Below are positions 6,890 to 14,029 of a DNA stretch of 14,433 nucleotides, piece by piece. The stretch is taken from the NCBI GenBank assembly GCA_003644265.1, contig QNBX01000117.1, positions 1 through 14,433 on the forward strand, given 5' to 3'. Source of the DNA: Planctomycetota bacterium (lineage in GTDB: Bacteria > Planctomycetota > B15-G4). Below the pieces are notes generated by a model. It ran no database searches and was not told the DNA's origin. It saw only the letters and a program-made list of their open reading frames with translations. The translations under genes and the position numbers were made by a program. How positions within the stretch are numbered: position 1 is the stretch's first letter; the number at the start of each line of letters is the position of its first letter.

Positions 6890-7866
6890 CGCAGCGCACG
6901 CTACAGCACTGGGCGGCGGACGCGGAGGTCGAGGGCCGTCCTCCCGGCCGTCCTCCGGCGTCGCTCGAGCAGCGTCGCTCGGTGCTGTGGCGTGTGGCGC
7001 GGGTGGTGCGTCGGACCGGCCTGGACGGGGTCGGCTGGCGCACGATCTGTGCCGAGCTGCTGGACGCGCCGCGGCGGCTGGTGTGCGCCGTCCTGGCGGC
7101 GCTCAAGGAGCGCAGGCGTCGTCGTCGCCGCGAGCGTCTTGCGGAGCGGGCCGTGCACACCGACGTGGCTCACGTGGGCAGCCAGTGGCACCTGGACGCG
7201 ACCCATCTCGGGCGCGAGGAGGACGGCTCGCCGATCCAGGCGGAGGTGCTCGTAGACGGCTGCAGTCGTCAGCTGCTGGCGGTGACCGTGGGCCCGCCGT
7301 CCCGCGGCGCGGACGTGGTGGCGCTGCTGGAGGCCGCCGCCGCGGAGCAGGGCGCCGGGCCGCTCGTGCTCAGCACCGACAACGGCTCGGCCTACGTCAG
7401 CGGCGTCGTGCAGCGCTGGCTGGCCGAGCACCAGGTGCTGTCGCTGCTCAGCCTGCCGCGCACACCGCAGCACAACGCCAGGGCCGAGCGGGCCATCGGA
7501 CTGCTCAAGCAGGCGGCCGAGATCGGCACGGGCGGAGCGGCGATCAGCTCCTACGCGACCGGCAGGGCCGCCCTACGACGCGGCCAGGCGCGACTCGAGG
7601 CCCGCAAGCGCCCGGTGCTCGGCGGCAAGACGTCGCCTCAGGCCCACGCCGACGGGCCCCGCTGGTACACTCACACCACTCGGCAGGAGGTCTTCGAGGA
7701 TGCCCAGATGCGACGGCAAGCGGCCCTGCTCGGCGCCCGCACGCGCCACGCTCAGCGCCGCGCCGTCCGCAAGGCGACCCTCGACACGCTCCTGCACCAC
7801 CAACTCATCACACAATCACGAGGCAGCGCGATGGGATCGGTCGTCAAACGCGAAACAGTTTTGTGA
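6886..7866 (+). CDS. DDE transposase B (integrase-core); functional N-terminus probably encoded upstream by frameshift
   Basis: Second integrase-fold transposase of the element, 326 residues from GTG at 6886. The catalytic triad is visible: D104 in WHLDATHLGR, D165 in LSTDNGSAY and E201 in PQHNARAERAIG, with the classic 35-residue spacing between D165 and E201. The GTG start overlaps the TGA of transposase A (GTGA, 6886-6889), but starting there cuts a helix-turn-helix in half. The same frame upstream (about 6841-6909) reads HGVRGQLAEWLAVTQRTLQHWAA in continuous register. No normal start codon exists in that upstream frame, so the natural product is probably a fusion with the preceding small protein. 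The TGA stop is inside the right terminal repeat. It shows no close similarity to transposase A outside the catalytic motifs, so it is not a recent duplicate. Confidence 0.83.
   Translation: MTQRTLQHWAADAEVEGRPPGRPPASLEQRRSVLWRVARVVRRTGLDGVGWRTICAELLDAPRRLVCAVLAALKERRRRRRRERLAERAVHTDVAHVGSQWHLDATHLGREEDGSPIQAEVLVDGCSRQLLAVTVGPPSRGADVVALLEAAAAEQGAGPLVLSTDNGSAYVSGVVQRWLAEHQVLSLLSLPRTPQHNARAERAIGLLKQAAEIGTGGAAISSYATGRAALRRGQARLEARKRPVLGGKTSPQAHADGPRWYTHTTRQEVFEDAQMRRQAALLGARTRHAQRRAVRKATLDTLLHHQLITQSRGSAMGSVVKRETVL
7842..7866 (-). repeat. Right terminal inverted repeat, also coding for the end of the second transposase
   Basis: The reverse complement reads TCACAAAACTG followed by TTTCGCGTTTGACG. 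The repeat encodes the last residues of the second transposase (about VKRETVL), and its outermost bases supply the TGA stop at 7864-7866. Confidence 0.88.
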
Positions 7867-9130
7867 ACGCTACAGGGTGACGATGGACGTCGACGGAACC
7901 GACACGACGTACGAGCACAACGTGGTCAACGAGATGACCAAGGAGGATGGCTCGACGAAGACCTACGACGACAACGGCAACTTCGAAGGCACGAGCAACG
8001 CTTATAAGTACGACTGGCGTAACTCACTCGCGTACCACGATGACGGGGCCGACGAGTTTACCTGGCACTTCGATGCGTTTGGCCGGCGTGTGCAGCGCGA
8101 CAAGGACGGAGCGACCAACTCTCAGCGCAGCTACTTCGACGGAAACCACAAAGTCGAAACAGTCGCCTACCGGCGACTCCATCCCATCTCGGAGACGCAC
8201 AAGAAGACGTTTGTTTTCGGTGCGCGGATCGACGAGCTGCTCTTGTACGTGGACGTCAACGCGAGCCCCGACAAGGAGTACTACGCGCACGCCGATCACC
8301 TCGGGAGCATCATGCTCATGGTGGACGACGCGGGAGCGATCCAGGAGAGCTACCGCTACACCGAATGGGGTGAGCACACGATCCTGGATGACACCTTCAC
8401 GCGGCTGAGTGCGGGGGCGGCGTCGCCGGTTGGGAACGGGTGGCGCTACACCGGGCGCGGGCACGGACGGGTCGTCGCGGGGAGCGGGGAGACCTGGTAC
8501 GACTACCGTGCGCGGCACTACCGGGCGGGCGTGGGGCGGTTTGTGCAGCGCGACCCGCTGGGGTACGTGGATGGGGCTAGCGCCTATTCATACGCAATTG
8601 CGTCGCCGGTGATGTTCGTTGATCCACTTGGGCAAGCTTGCCAACTTTCTCTTGATCATGGTGAGGGCTACGGATCTTCTCAGTGCGGAATACACCATGT
8701 GGGTTATGGTCAGTTCACGCCTCAACCCGATGAATCGCATTGCGGCGGCGCCCTTGTTGAAGCCGAAATCGACAGCGGACTTCCGGACGATAATAGTGGG
8801 GGGACACCTTGTGACCTTGCCCCCATTCGAGGGGGACAGCCGAGCGGATCTGGGCTCGTGGCAAGCGGCCCATTGCCCCTTCAGCCAGCCCCGGCGGCCA
8901 TTTCGGCTGGGCTAACCGTAAGGCAGACCCAGTCGGGCGGCACCAGTACGATAGCTGTAACCGACGAAGATGGTAGTGCATCGACTGTGTTGCGGCAGCC
9001 AGTTCCGGCGGGAATGTCGGATGGCCAGTCGGTCCTGATGAAGTTTTGCTGGTGGACGTTCATTCCAGAGCAGCCCGGCACATACTATATGTTGTGCGTT
9101 GTGGCGGAGGTCACTTGCGAATGCGACTAA
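7867..9130 (+). pseudogene. RHS-repeat protein, C-terminal fragment truncated by the insertion element
   Basis: The 3' part of an RHS/YD-repeat gene. YD-type repeats (TYEHNVVNEMTKEDGST, then TYDDNGNFEG) start right at the element boundary. Then come the core motifs YYAHADHLGS (about 8278-8307) and YDYRARHYRAGVGRFVQRDP (about 8500-8559), and the canonical end of the core, FVDPLG, near 8632. About 165 residues of variable C-terminal region follow, rich in Gly/Ser/Pro with several cysteines (ending CECD). In polymorphic-toxin RHS proteins this region is the effector; I do not recognise a toxin fold here. The thousands of 5' bases such genes usually have are missing, and no secretion signal remains. 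The frame is open across the element end; GTG 7877 or ATG 7883 could start a 415-417 residue product. Composition becomes less GC-rich from about 8600. Confidence 0.82.
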
Positions 9131-10344
9131 CTCAGCCAGTACTCGTAAGCTCCTCGATCACCGATTGGGTGTTGTGGCTGTGGCTGCTCGGGTTGGCGTT
9201 GATCGCACTCGCAGACGATTGTGGTGCGTTTCAGCAGCAAGATGTGGTTGAACCAACCTCCGCATCGAGCGCGTTCGCCATCCAGCGCGTCCCAGCTAGC
9301 GGTCTCTTGATGCCCGTGCAGAGCACGTCAGTGGGCGGCTTGCCGGGCACGTTGTTCCTTGTCGCGGATGGCACGGACTCGGTCTTCACGCTGAAGCTGT
9401 CGGGCCGCACGGAACTGTCGAAGGTGTACGACTCGGGCGTGGTCCCGGTAGAGGGGCAGCGCGAGCATTGGTCCATGTGGCATCTGAGGCCCGCCGCAGC
9501 AGGTGATCTCAACGGAGACGGCCGGGTGGACCTCGCGTTCGCGAGCGTTGACGGCTGCCGGGTGATCCTGCTCCTCAGCGAGGGTGAGCTCTGGGCCGTC
9601 GGTGGGATCCTGACCTGTGATGCTGTCGTCAGCTCGCTCTGCATCAGCAGCCTCGGCAGCGAGGACAACGGTCGTGCTCTCATCGCCAGCTTTTTCGATG
9701 GCGAGCCGTCGATCCGGGTATACAAACACAACGGCGTTGCTGGCATCGTCGAGACAGCTCGAATTGCTCTCGGAAGCGCAAGCAAGCCCAGAAGTGTCGG
9801 CGTGATGGACGCCAACCGGGATGGTCATCCGGACCTAGTATTGTTTGATGCGCGGGGAAAGGCCCCCTCGCTCTTCGCGCAAGGGGAGGCGGGCGATTTC
9901 AAGGAGACTCCGGGCTTCTTCAAGAGTGACTTGGATTGCTTCGTCAGCGCGAGCTGCATGGTTGATCTCGATGGAGACGGTTCGAGGGACGTCGCCATTC
10001 TGAGTGAGACCCTTACGGCTGTGTCGGTTCTTCTGACAACGGCGCCGAAAAAGCTCCACCCTTGGAATACGCCCGCCCCCACGCTGGTGACGGGAGGCGG
10101 GCTGAGTATCGTGGGCGTAGCGCTCGGTGTTGACGACGGGTACGAACTCGCCTGGACTCTCCAATACACGGGAGGAGTCGGAATCATCCGGGGCAAGGGC
10201 AGCGATCGCGTGTTCATTGAGGTCAAGGACATCAGCCCCTTTCCGTACGCCATCGCCACCATGGCATCGGATGACCTGGTCCGCCCGTACTACGTCGTCT
10301 CCGACGGCATCGGGTGGGAGCTGGTGGTGCTCCGGCGTCGCTAG
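9121..10344 (+). CDS. Membrane-anchored or secreted FG-GAP/VCBS-type beta-propeller protein
   Basis: A 407-residue protein with a hydrophobic N-terminal segment at about 15-32 (WVLWLWLLGLALIALA), a signal peptide or anchor, so the rest is probably outside the cytoplasm. It contains three calcium-binding D-x-[DN]-x-D-G-x-x-D loops typical of FG-GAP/VCBS blades: DLNGDGRVD at 129-137, DANRDGHPD at 230-238 and DLDGDGSRD at 282-290. ATG at 9121 was chosen because GGAGG lies 10 nt upstream and the hydrophobic segment follows at normal distance. A longer in-frame start at 9046 lies inside the RHS gene. It overlaps the RHS stop by 10 bp, so the two are probably translationally coupled. An overlapping gene directly 3' of an RHS C-terminus is where an immunity gene would sit, but the size and repeats fit a surface partner better. 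Exact role unknown. Confidence 0.78.
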   Translation: MRLTQPVLVSSSITDWVLWLWLLGLALIALADDCGAFQQQDVVEPTSASSAFAIQRVPASGLLMPVQSTSVGGLPGTLFLVADGTDSVFTLKLSGRTELSKVYDSGVVPVEGQREHWSMWHLRPAAAGDLNGDGRVDLAFASVDGCRVILLLSEGELWAVGGILTCDAVVSSLCISSLGSEDNGRALIASFFDGEPSIRVYKHNGVAGIVETARIALGSASKPRSVGVMDANRDGHPDLVLFDARGKAPSLFAQGEAGDFKETPGFFKSDLDCFVSASCMVDLDGDGSRDVAILSETLTAVSVLLTTAPKKLHPWNTPAPTLVTGGGLSIVGVALGVDDGYELAWTLQYTGGVGIIRGKGSDRVFIEVKDISPFPYAIATMASDDLVRPYYVVSDGIGWELVVLRRR

Positions 10345-10436
10345 CTCGAGTGGTTGTGGGTTGTGCGCTTTCTATCCAAATACTCGGCCGACAGTTGATC
10401 TGTGGCGTGTGCGTCTCGCGGCGCTCGTGTTGTCCC

Positions 10437-10460
10437 TGTGCGTCCCAGAAACTCCGTACG
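10437..10460 (+). repeat. Imperfect direct repeat, copy 1
   Basis: It shares 20 of 24 positions with 10476-10499, with core GAAACTCCGT. Offset between copies is 39 bp. Confidence 0.6.
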
Positions 10461-10475
10461 CGTTCGGCGATCCCC

Positions 10476-10499
10476 TGTCCCTCCCGGAAACTCCGTCCG
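10476..10499 (+). repeat. Imperfect direct repeat, copy 2
   Basis: It begins TGTCCCTCCC and contains GGAAACTCCGT. It could be the outer end of the transposon whose minus-strand transposase fragment ends at 10653. Confidence 0.6.
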
Positions 10500-10597
10500 G
10501 CTACCTGATCATGCAACTTGACCGAACCTACCACGGGATTCGACATGCGACGAGCCTCCGCGAGCGCCGCATCGGCAGGCATCAACGGCCGTAATGA

Positions 10598-10625
10598 CAG
10601 GGTCCGCGACACGCTACGGACCCTG
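10598..10625. other. Perfect 9-bp stem-loop
   Basis: CAGGGTCCG (10598-10606) pairs with CGGACCCTG (10617-10625) around a 10-nt loop. No T-run follows on either strand, so a canonical intrinsic terminator is not supported. Confidence 0.5.
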
Positions 10626-10652
10626 AGCCTCAGAGTGTTCCCAAACGTGCCG

Positions 10653-10860
10653 TTACGCAGCGCGTGAGTAGACGTGGTGCAAGCCGCCGAGAACCGGCGC
10701 GGCCTGCACATCACCATCCTCGACTGACCATTGTCGTCGCGGCACGGGCGCGTCCCCATCCAGCGACTGATGACATTGTCCGGTGTTGTAGTACGCGACG
10801 TACTCCCTAAGCACGCGCCCCAGGTGACGCTCGCCCAGCGGGATGATGGTACGCGTCCGG
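10653..10860 (-). pseudogene. C-terminal fragment of an integrase-core transposase
   Basis: On the minus strand, about 68 residues match the C-terminal end of integrase-core (rve_3) transposases: PLGERHLGRVLREYVAYYNT, then CHQSLDGDAPVPR, ending LGGLHHVYSRAA and a stop. The usual RPHQSL motif is degraded to GQCHQSL. Upstream of about 10860 the similarity stops abruptly, and neither the catalytic core nor a start is present. This is a decayed remnant of an element different from the intact one, in the opposite orientation. Confidence 0.72.
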
Positions 10861-10861
10861 A

Positions 10862-10880
10862 GCGCCAGCGAAGCTGGCGC
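10862..10880. other. Compact perfect hairpin with GAA triloop
   Basis: GCGCCAGCGAAGCTGGCGC: an 8-bp perfect stem closing on GAA. The centre is GCGAAGC, known as an unusually stable DNA mini-hairpin. It sits exactly where similarity of the transposase fragment ends. It could be a REP-like unit or a recombination scar. Confidence 0.5.
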
Positions 10881-11259
10881 CTTCCAGGCAGATGCAAGGA
10901 GCTGACCGTGTGAACAGTCGATGAAGGTAACCGCCCTGTGATCCCCACCCCCTCGCCCCGATTCCCTCGCAGGCCGCTCCGCGCCGTCGCTTCCGGTTTC
11001 AGCCCTGGCTGGGTTCCCCGCGATCGAGTGCGACCCCGGCCAGGGCGGCGAGCGCGGTCTGTCGGCGTGCGGCGACCTGCTCGGCGAAGTGCTGTTTCCA
11101 GCGAGCTGAGAGCCTCTCAAACCCCTCGTGTTTCTCAGGTCGAGACGTCGGTGCCAGCGGTGCCGGACGAGGGCGTCCCGGCTGCGCGCAAGGCTCCTCG
11201 ACGGGGCCGCAAGCGGACGGTGTTTCACCGCTTCCCGAAGATGCCGGTGCCGGTGTGGG
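10881..11259. other. Stretch without a gene that can be supported
   Basis: Both strands have open frames, but all are Pro/Arg-rich GC shadows without a recognisable family or ribosome site. One minus-strand frame gives a plausible C-terminus (RWKQHFAEQVAARRQTALAA, about 11092-11033) and may be a degraded coding fragment. I see nothing else definite. Confidence 0.4.
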
Positions 11260-11476
11260 GTGTAGGAAAACTCTTTCCGGTTTGACGAGTCAGCACAGAC
11301 CGCCGTCATTGCCTCCCAGCGGCTAGGAGTCCTGGTCAGAAGGAGGCCATCATGAAGCCCTCTCAGCAGCGCTCACGAGCCCGACCGCCGTGGCGCCAGC
11401 CCCCTGTCGTGCGTTGCGTCGTTACGGCGCGGGCGACAAGCTCGCCCTGATCCGAGCCTACGAGGCCTCGAACCAG
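11260..11476 (+). mobile_element. Relic of the left end of an element related to the intact one
   Basis: It starts with a terminal-repeat-like sequence at 11260-11287 (outer GTGT; inner TTTCCGG then TTTGACG), comparable to 4585-4612. A leader with a paired GCCTCC/GGAGGC stem follows, then ATG at 11352 and an HTH start RRYGAGDKLALIRAYEAS (11417-11470) that matches RRYSAARKAELIASYRLS of transposase A. The ATG and the HTH are in different frames (65 nt apart) and similarity ends near 11476, so it is non-functional. It has the same orientation as the intact element and lacks the 49-bp palindrome. Confidence 0.75.
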
Positions 11477-11603
11477 GAGGAGTTGGAGTGGCTGGATCGC
11501 GCTGTTCATGCCGGCATTGGAGGCGGGCGTATGTCCAGGGTCAGTGGCCAGTTGCGGCACGGCCGAGTCGTTGGGCAGCACGCCCCAGCGACCAGCAGCC
11601 CGA

Positions 11604-12341
11604 CTACTGGAACAGCGCCTCCATGGCGTTCGACAGGGCCACGCCCTTGGTGGCCGTGGCGTCGGCCATGGCGACCTGCAGGTAAGCGGGCAGGCCGCTC
11701 AAGCCCGCGGGTGTCCCAAAGGGCAGGGTCAGCCCGCCGCTGGCATCGGTGACCAGGTCGAGCTGCAACAGGATCGGCACCGGCACCAGGGTGCCGCCCT
11801 TGAAAGCCGCGGCGCCCTCCACCAGGCCCAGGAAGAGCGCGGCCGGAGCCAGCGGCGGGCCGTTCTCCATCAGGATCACCGCGGGCGAGCCGACGGTCAG
11901 GTCGCCCTCGCCGTAGAGCAGCGGATCACCCAGCGCACCGCCCTTGGCGAAGCCGCGGTTCGACCAGGGCGACTGCACGGTGATGGTGCCCGTCATGCCG
12001 AACACGAAGTGGGGCACGCACACGTACGGGTAGAAGTGCCCGGGGCGCGGGTGCTCGAACAGGAACTTGGTGTTGAAGTGGTGCGTCCACGACGACGTCC
12101 ACTGATCGAGGATGTAGCTGAACGCGTCCGTGGGGTCGATCACGTTGTCCGTGCCCTCGGTGGCTGTGTGCAGGTTGCCGCCGGTCCAGGTCCACTGCAC
12201 CGAGTCGCCGGCCGGGATCACCAGGTGCTTGGGCGTGAACTTGGTGTTGGTGGTGGAGACCGGGTGCGTGGTCTGGGCCGAGGTCGCGCCGACCGCGAGC
12301 AACAGGGCGGCCAGGGCGAGGCAGGGGCGGGGCAGTTGCAT
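11604..12341 (-). CDS. Secreted cupredoxin (plastocyanin/azurin-like) with an additional C-terminal domain
   Basis: A 245-residue exported protein. A signal peptide (LALAALLLAVGATSAQ, cleavage near residue 22) is followed by a cupredoxin domain at about 25-123. Type-1 copper ligands are visible: H58 in GNLHTATEG, then C108, H111 and M116 in CVPHFVFGM, the Cys-x2-His-x4-Met form. About 120 further residues form a separate module ending AYLQVAMADATATKGVALSN, a style I associate with secreted planctomycete proteins; its role is unknown. ATG at 12341 was chosen because the signal peptide starts there and GAGGA lies 7-8 nt upstream; the frame extends 27 residues further without support. It likely carries electrons or copper in the periplasm or at the surface. 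It is the last gene before the mobile block, 177 bp downstream of the peptidase gene, so it may have its own promoter. Confidence 0.85.
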   Translation of the reverse strand: MQLPRPCLALAALLLAVGATSAQTTHPVSTTNTKFTPKHLVIPAGDSVQWTWTGGNLHTATEGTDNVIDPTDAFSYILDQWTSSWTHHFNTKFLFEHPRPGHFYPYVCVPHFVFGMTGTITVQSPWSNRGFAKGGALGDPLLYGEGDLTVGSPAVILMENGPPLAPAALFLGLVEGAAAFKGGTLVPVPILLQLDLVTDASGGLTLPFGTPAGLSGLPAYLQVAMADATATKGVALSNAMEALFQ

Positions 12342-12518
12342 GGTGGATTCCTCGGGGGGCGGTCGCGACGATCCGGCGGCGACGCAGCAGAGTCTACGGG
12401 CAGATCGACGATCCGGGTGCAAGCGGGCCAGGTCCGCGTCGTCGCGCCGCAGCTCGCGGGAGAGCCAGGCTCGGGCGGCGGCCCTGCTGCCCGGGCGCCC
12501 GTTGAGGCGGCTGCCCCC

Positions 12519-14003
12519 TCAGCGCGCCTGCAGCCGCCCCGGGCGGCCCACCAGCGCCTCGATGCTGGCGCGGTCTACGGGCACGCCGCGGGTGATGACC
12601 TCGCAGCCGTCTTCCGTCACCACGATCACGTCCTCGATGCGCACGCCGAAGCCGGTGTCGTCGTCGTAGAGCCCGGGCTCGACGGTGATGACCACGCCGG
12701 GCTCGAGCGGCTTGCCGTAGCTGCCGCTGTCGTGCACCTCCAGGCCGACGTAGTGGCAGACGCCGTGGCGGATCATGTGCTCGTAGCCGCGCTCGATCAG
12801 GATGCCGTTGGCGATGCCGCCCAGCTCGGCCATGGTGATGCCCGGGCGCACGGCGTCGATGGCGGCCTGCTGCGCCTCCAGCACGGCGTCGTACTGCGCG
12901 GCCTGGGCCGGCGTGAACTTGCCGTTGACGGGCCAGGTGCGGGTGATGTCGGTGGTGTAGTGGTCGACCTCTGGCCCTGCGTCCACCAGCAGCAGCTCGC
13001 CGTCCTGCATGGCGCGCGACGAGGCGCTGTAGTGCAGCACGCAGGCGTTGTGTCCGCTGCCGACGATGGCGTGGTAGGCCATGCCGTCGGCGCCCTCGAG
13101 CTGCTGCTCGAAGCCCAGCAGGGCGTCGATCTCCCATTCGCCCACGCCGGGGCGGGTGCTGGCCATGGCCTCGCGCAGGGCGCGCGCGCCCGAGTCGGCG
13201 GCGCGGCGCAGGGCGGCCAGCTCGATCTGCGTCTTGACCCGGCGGATCTCGCCTAAGGTGGGAGCGAGGTCCTCGACCTTCACGCCGAAGCTCTCGCCCA
13301 GGTTGCCGGCCAGGGCGTCCTCGCGCGACGGGCGACCGTCCAGCGGGTCCTTGGCCTGGGCCTTGTCGGCGGGGCTGGCGCGATCGAAGCAGCCCGACAC
13401 CGTGACCCACGGCGTGCGGCTCACGAAGGCCGTGCCGCGCAGGGGCAAGAGCTCGCCCAGGGTGGCCATGAGCTGGCTGTTGGGGCGCACCTCGGCGATG
13501 CCGGTGAGCGGCGCGATCCAGTCGTCGTCGCTGTCCCACAGCTCGCCCTCCCAGCTCTCCTTCATGCTGTTGGATTCGGGCACGAAGAGGATCTCGCGGC
13601 CGGTGTCCAGGTCCATCACCAGGGTGACGTTGGGGCTCTCGACGCCGGTCAGGTACCAGAAGTTCTTGTCCTGCCTGAACTCGGTGTAGCCGCGGGTCTC
13701 GGGCAGGCCGCGCATGACCACCACGCCGTGGTCGCCGAGGCGCTCGGCCAGCAGGGCGCGGCGGCCGGCGTGGAAGTCGCGGCCCAGGCCGGCGCTGGGT
13801 GAGCCGTCGCCGGCGCGCGAGACGGGCTGGATGCGCTCGGGGCGCGGCTCGCTGCCGGCCGAGCGCGGGCCGCTGCAGGCGGGCAGCAGCAGCGCGGCCA
13901 GGGGCAGGGCCAGCAGGGCCAGGCGGGAGGCGCGCGTCGGGCGGGTGGGGCGCCGCGGAGCGCGGACGGCAGGGCAGGCGGAGGCGGTGGTCATGGCGGG
14001 CAT
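12519..14003 (-). CDS. Xaa-Pro aminopeptidase (M24 family), lipoprotein
   Basis: A 494-residue metallopeptidase that removes N-terminal residues preceding proline. All five metal ligands of the pita-bread fold are visible: D341 and D352 in VDAGPEVDHYTTDITRT, H417 in GVCHYVGLEVHD, E442 in VEPGLY and E457 in VRIEDV. Further conserved histidines are H324 (VLHYSA) and H424. The N-terminal half (about 75-240) is the creatinase-like domain with FWYLTG. A basic N-terminus, hydrophobic stretch and lipobox LLPAC (C43) mark it as a lipoprotein, so it should act outside the cytoplasmic membrane, unlike cytosolic PepP. ATG at 14003 has GGAG 7 nt upstream; ATG at 13994 is a weaker alternative. It is longer than E. 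coli PepP mainly because of the export region. The start is only 26 bp from the divergent glycosyltransferase start. Confidence 0.93.
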   Translation of the reverse strand: MPAMTTASACPAVRAPRRPTRPTRASRLALLALPLAALLLPACSGPRSAGSEPRPERIQPVSRAGDGSPSAGLGRDFHAGRRALLAERLGDHGVVVMRGLPETRGYTEFRQDKNFWYLTGVESPNVTLVMDLDTGREILFVPESNSMKESWEGELWDSDDDWIAPLTGIAEVRPNSQLMATLGELLPLRGTAFVSRTPWVTVSGCFDRASPADKAQAKDPLDGRPSREDALAGNLGESFGVKVEDLAPTLGEIRRVKTQIELAALRRAADSGARALREAMASTRPGVGEWEIDALLGFEQQLEGADGMAYHAIVGSGHNACVLHYSASSRAMQDGELLLVDAGPEVDHYTTDITRTWPVNGKFTPAQAAQYDAVLEAQQAAIDAVRPGITMAELGGIANGILIERGYEHMIRHGVCHYVGLEVHDSGSYGKPLEPGVVITVEPGLYDDDTGFGVRIEDVIVVTEDGCEVITRGVPVDRASIEALVGRPGRLQAR

Positions 14004-14029
14004 GGTAGCGCTCCGGCATCCTGTGGGGC

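Larger units (their letters stand above)
4588..7866 (+). mobile_element. Insertion element with two DDE transposases and imperfect terminal inverted repeats
   Basis: A 3279-bp unit bounded by 25-bp inverted repeats (4588-4612 and 7842-7866; 22 of 25 positions match, with a perfect 14-bp core TTTCGCGTTTGACG). All internal genes run left to right: a large integrase-core transposase, a small HTH/coiled-coil protein, and a second integrase-core transposase whose stop codon lies at the tip of the right repeat. No internal copy of the terminal repeat is visible between the two transposases, which argues against two nested elements. No target-site duplication is evident. On the right it directly abuts a 5'-truncated RHS gene whose missing part is not on the left, so insertion was accompanied or followed by deletion or rearrangement. 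A diverged relic of the same element type lies at 11260-11476. Family assignment is uncertain: the first transposase resembles IS3/IS481-type proteins, but the gene set matches no standard IS layout known to me. Confidence 0.85.
10345..10652. other. Gene-free stretch with repeats, probably transposon end debris
   Basis: I see no convincing coding sequence on either strand. It holds two imperfect 24-bp direct repeats (10437-10460 and 10476-10499) and a 9-bp-stem hairpin (10598-10625). It lies downstream of the minus-strand transposase fragment ending at 10653, so it may contain that element's right end. Confidence 0.5.

Noticed and set aside
10127..10594. Plus-strand frame running out of the FG-GAP gene with a 13-residue periodic motif
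   Set aside because: It begins inside another gene in a different frame and has no start or ribosome site of its own; the periodicity only reflects the 39-bp-offset DNA repeats.
10598..10633. Intrinsic terminator for the FG-GAP gene or the transposase remnant
   Set aside because: A good stem is present but there is no T-tract on either side, and it is more than 250 bp from the FG-GAP stop.
10938..11285. Plus-strand ORF ending in the relic terminal repeat
   Set aside because: Pro/Arg-rich, no recognisable family and no ribosome site; coding status cannot be supported.
11508..13256. Large plus-strand open frame of 582 codons
   Set aside because: Shadow of the cupredoxin and peptidase genes, both of which show catalytic or metal-binding residues on the minus strand.
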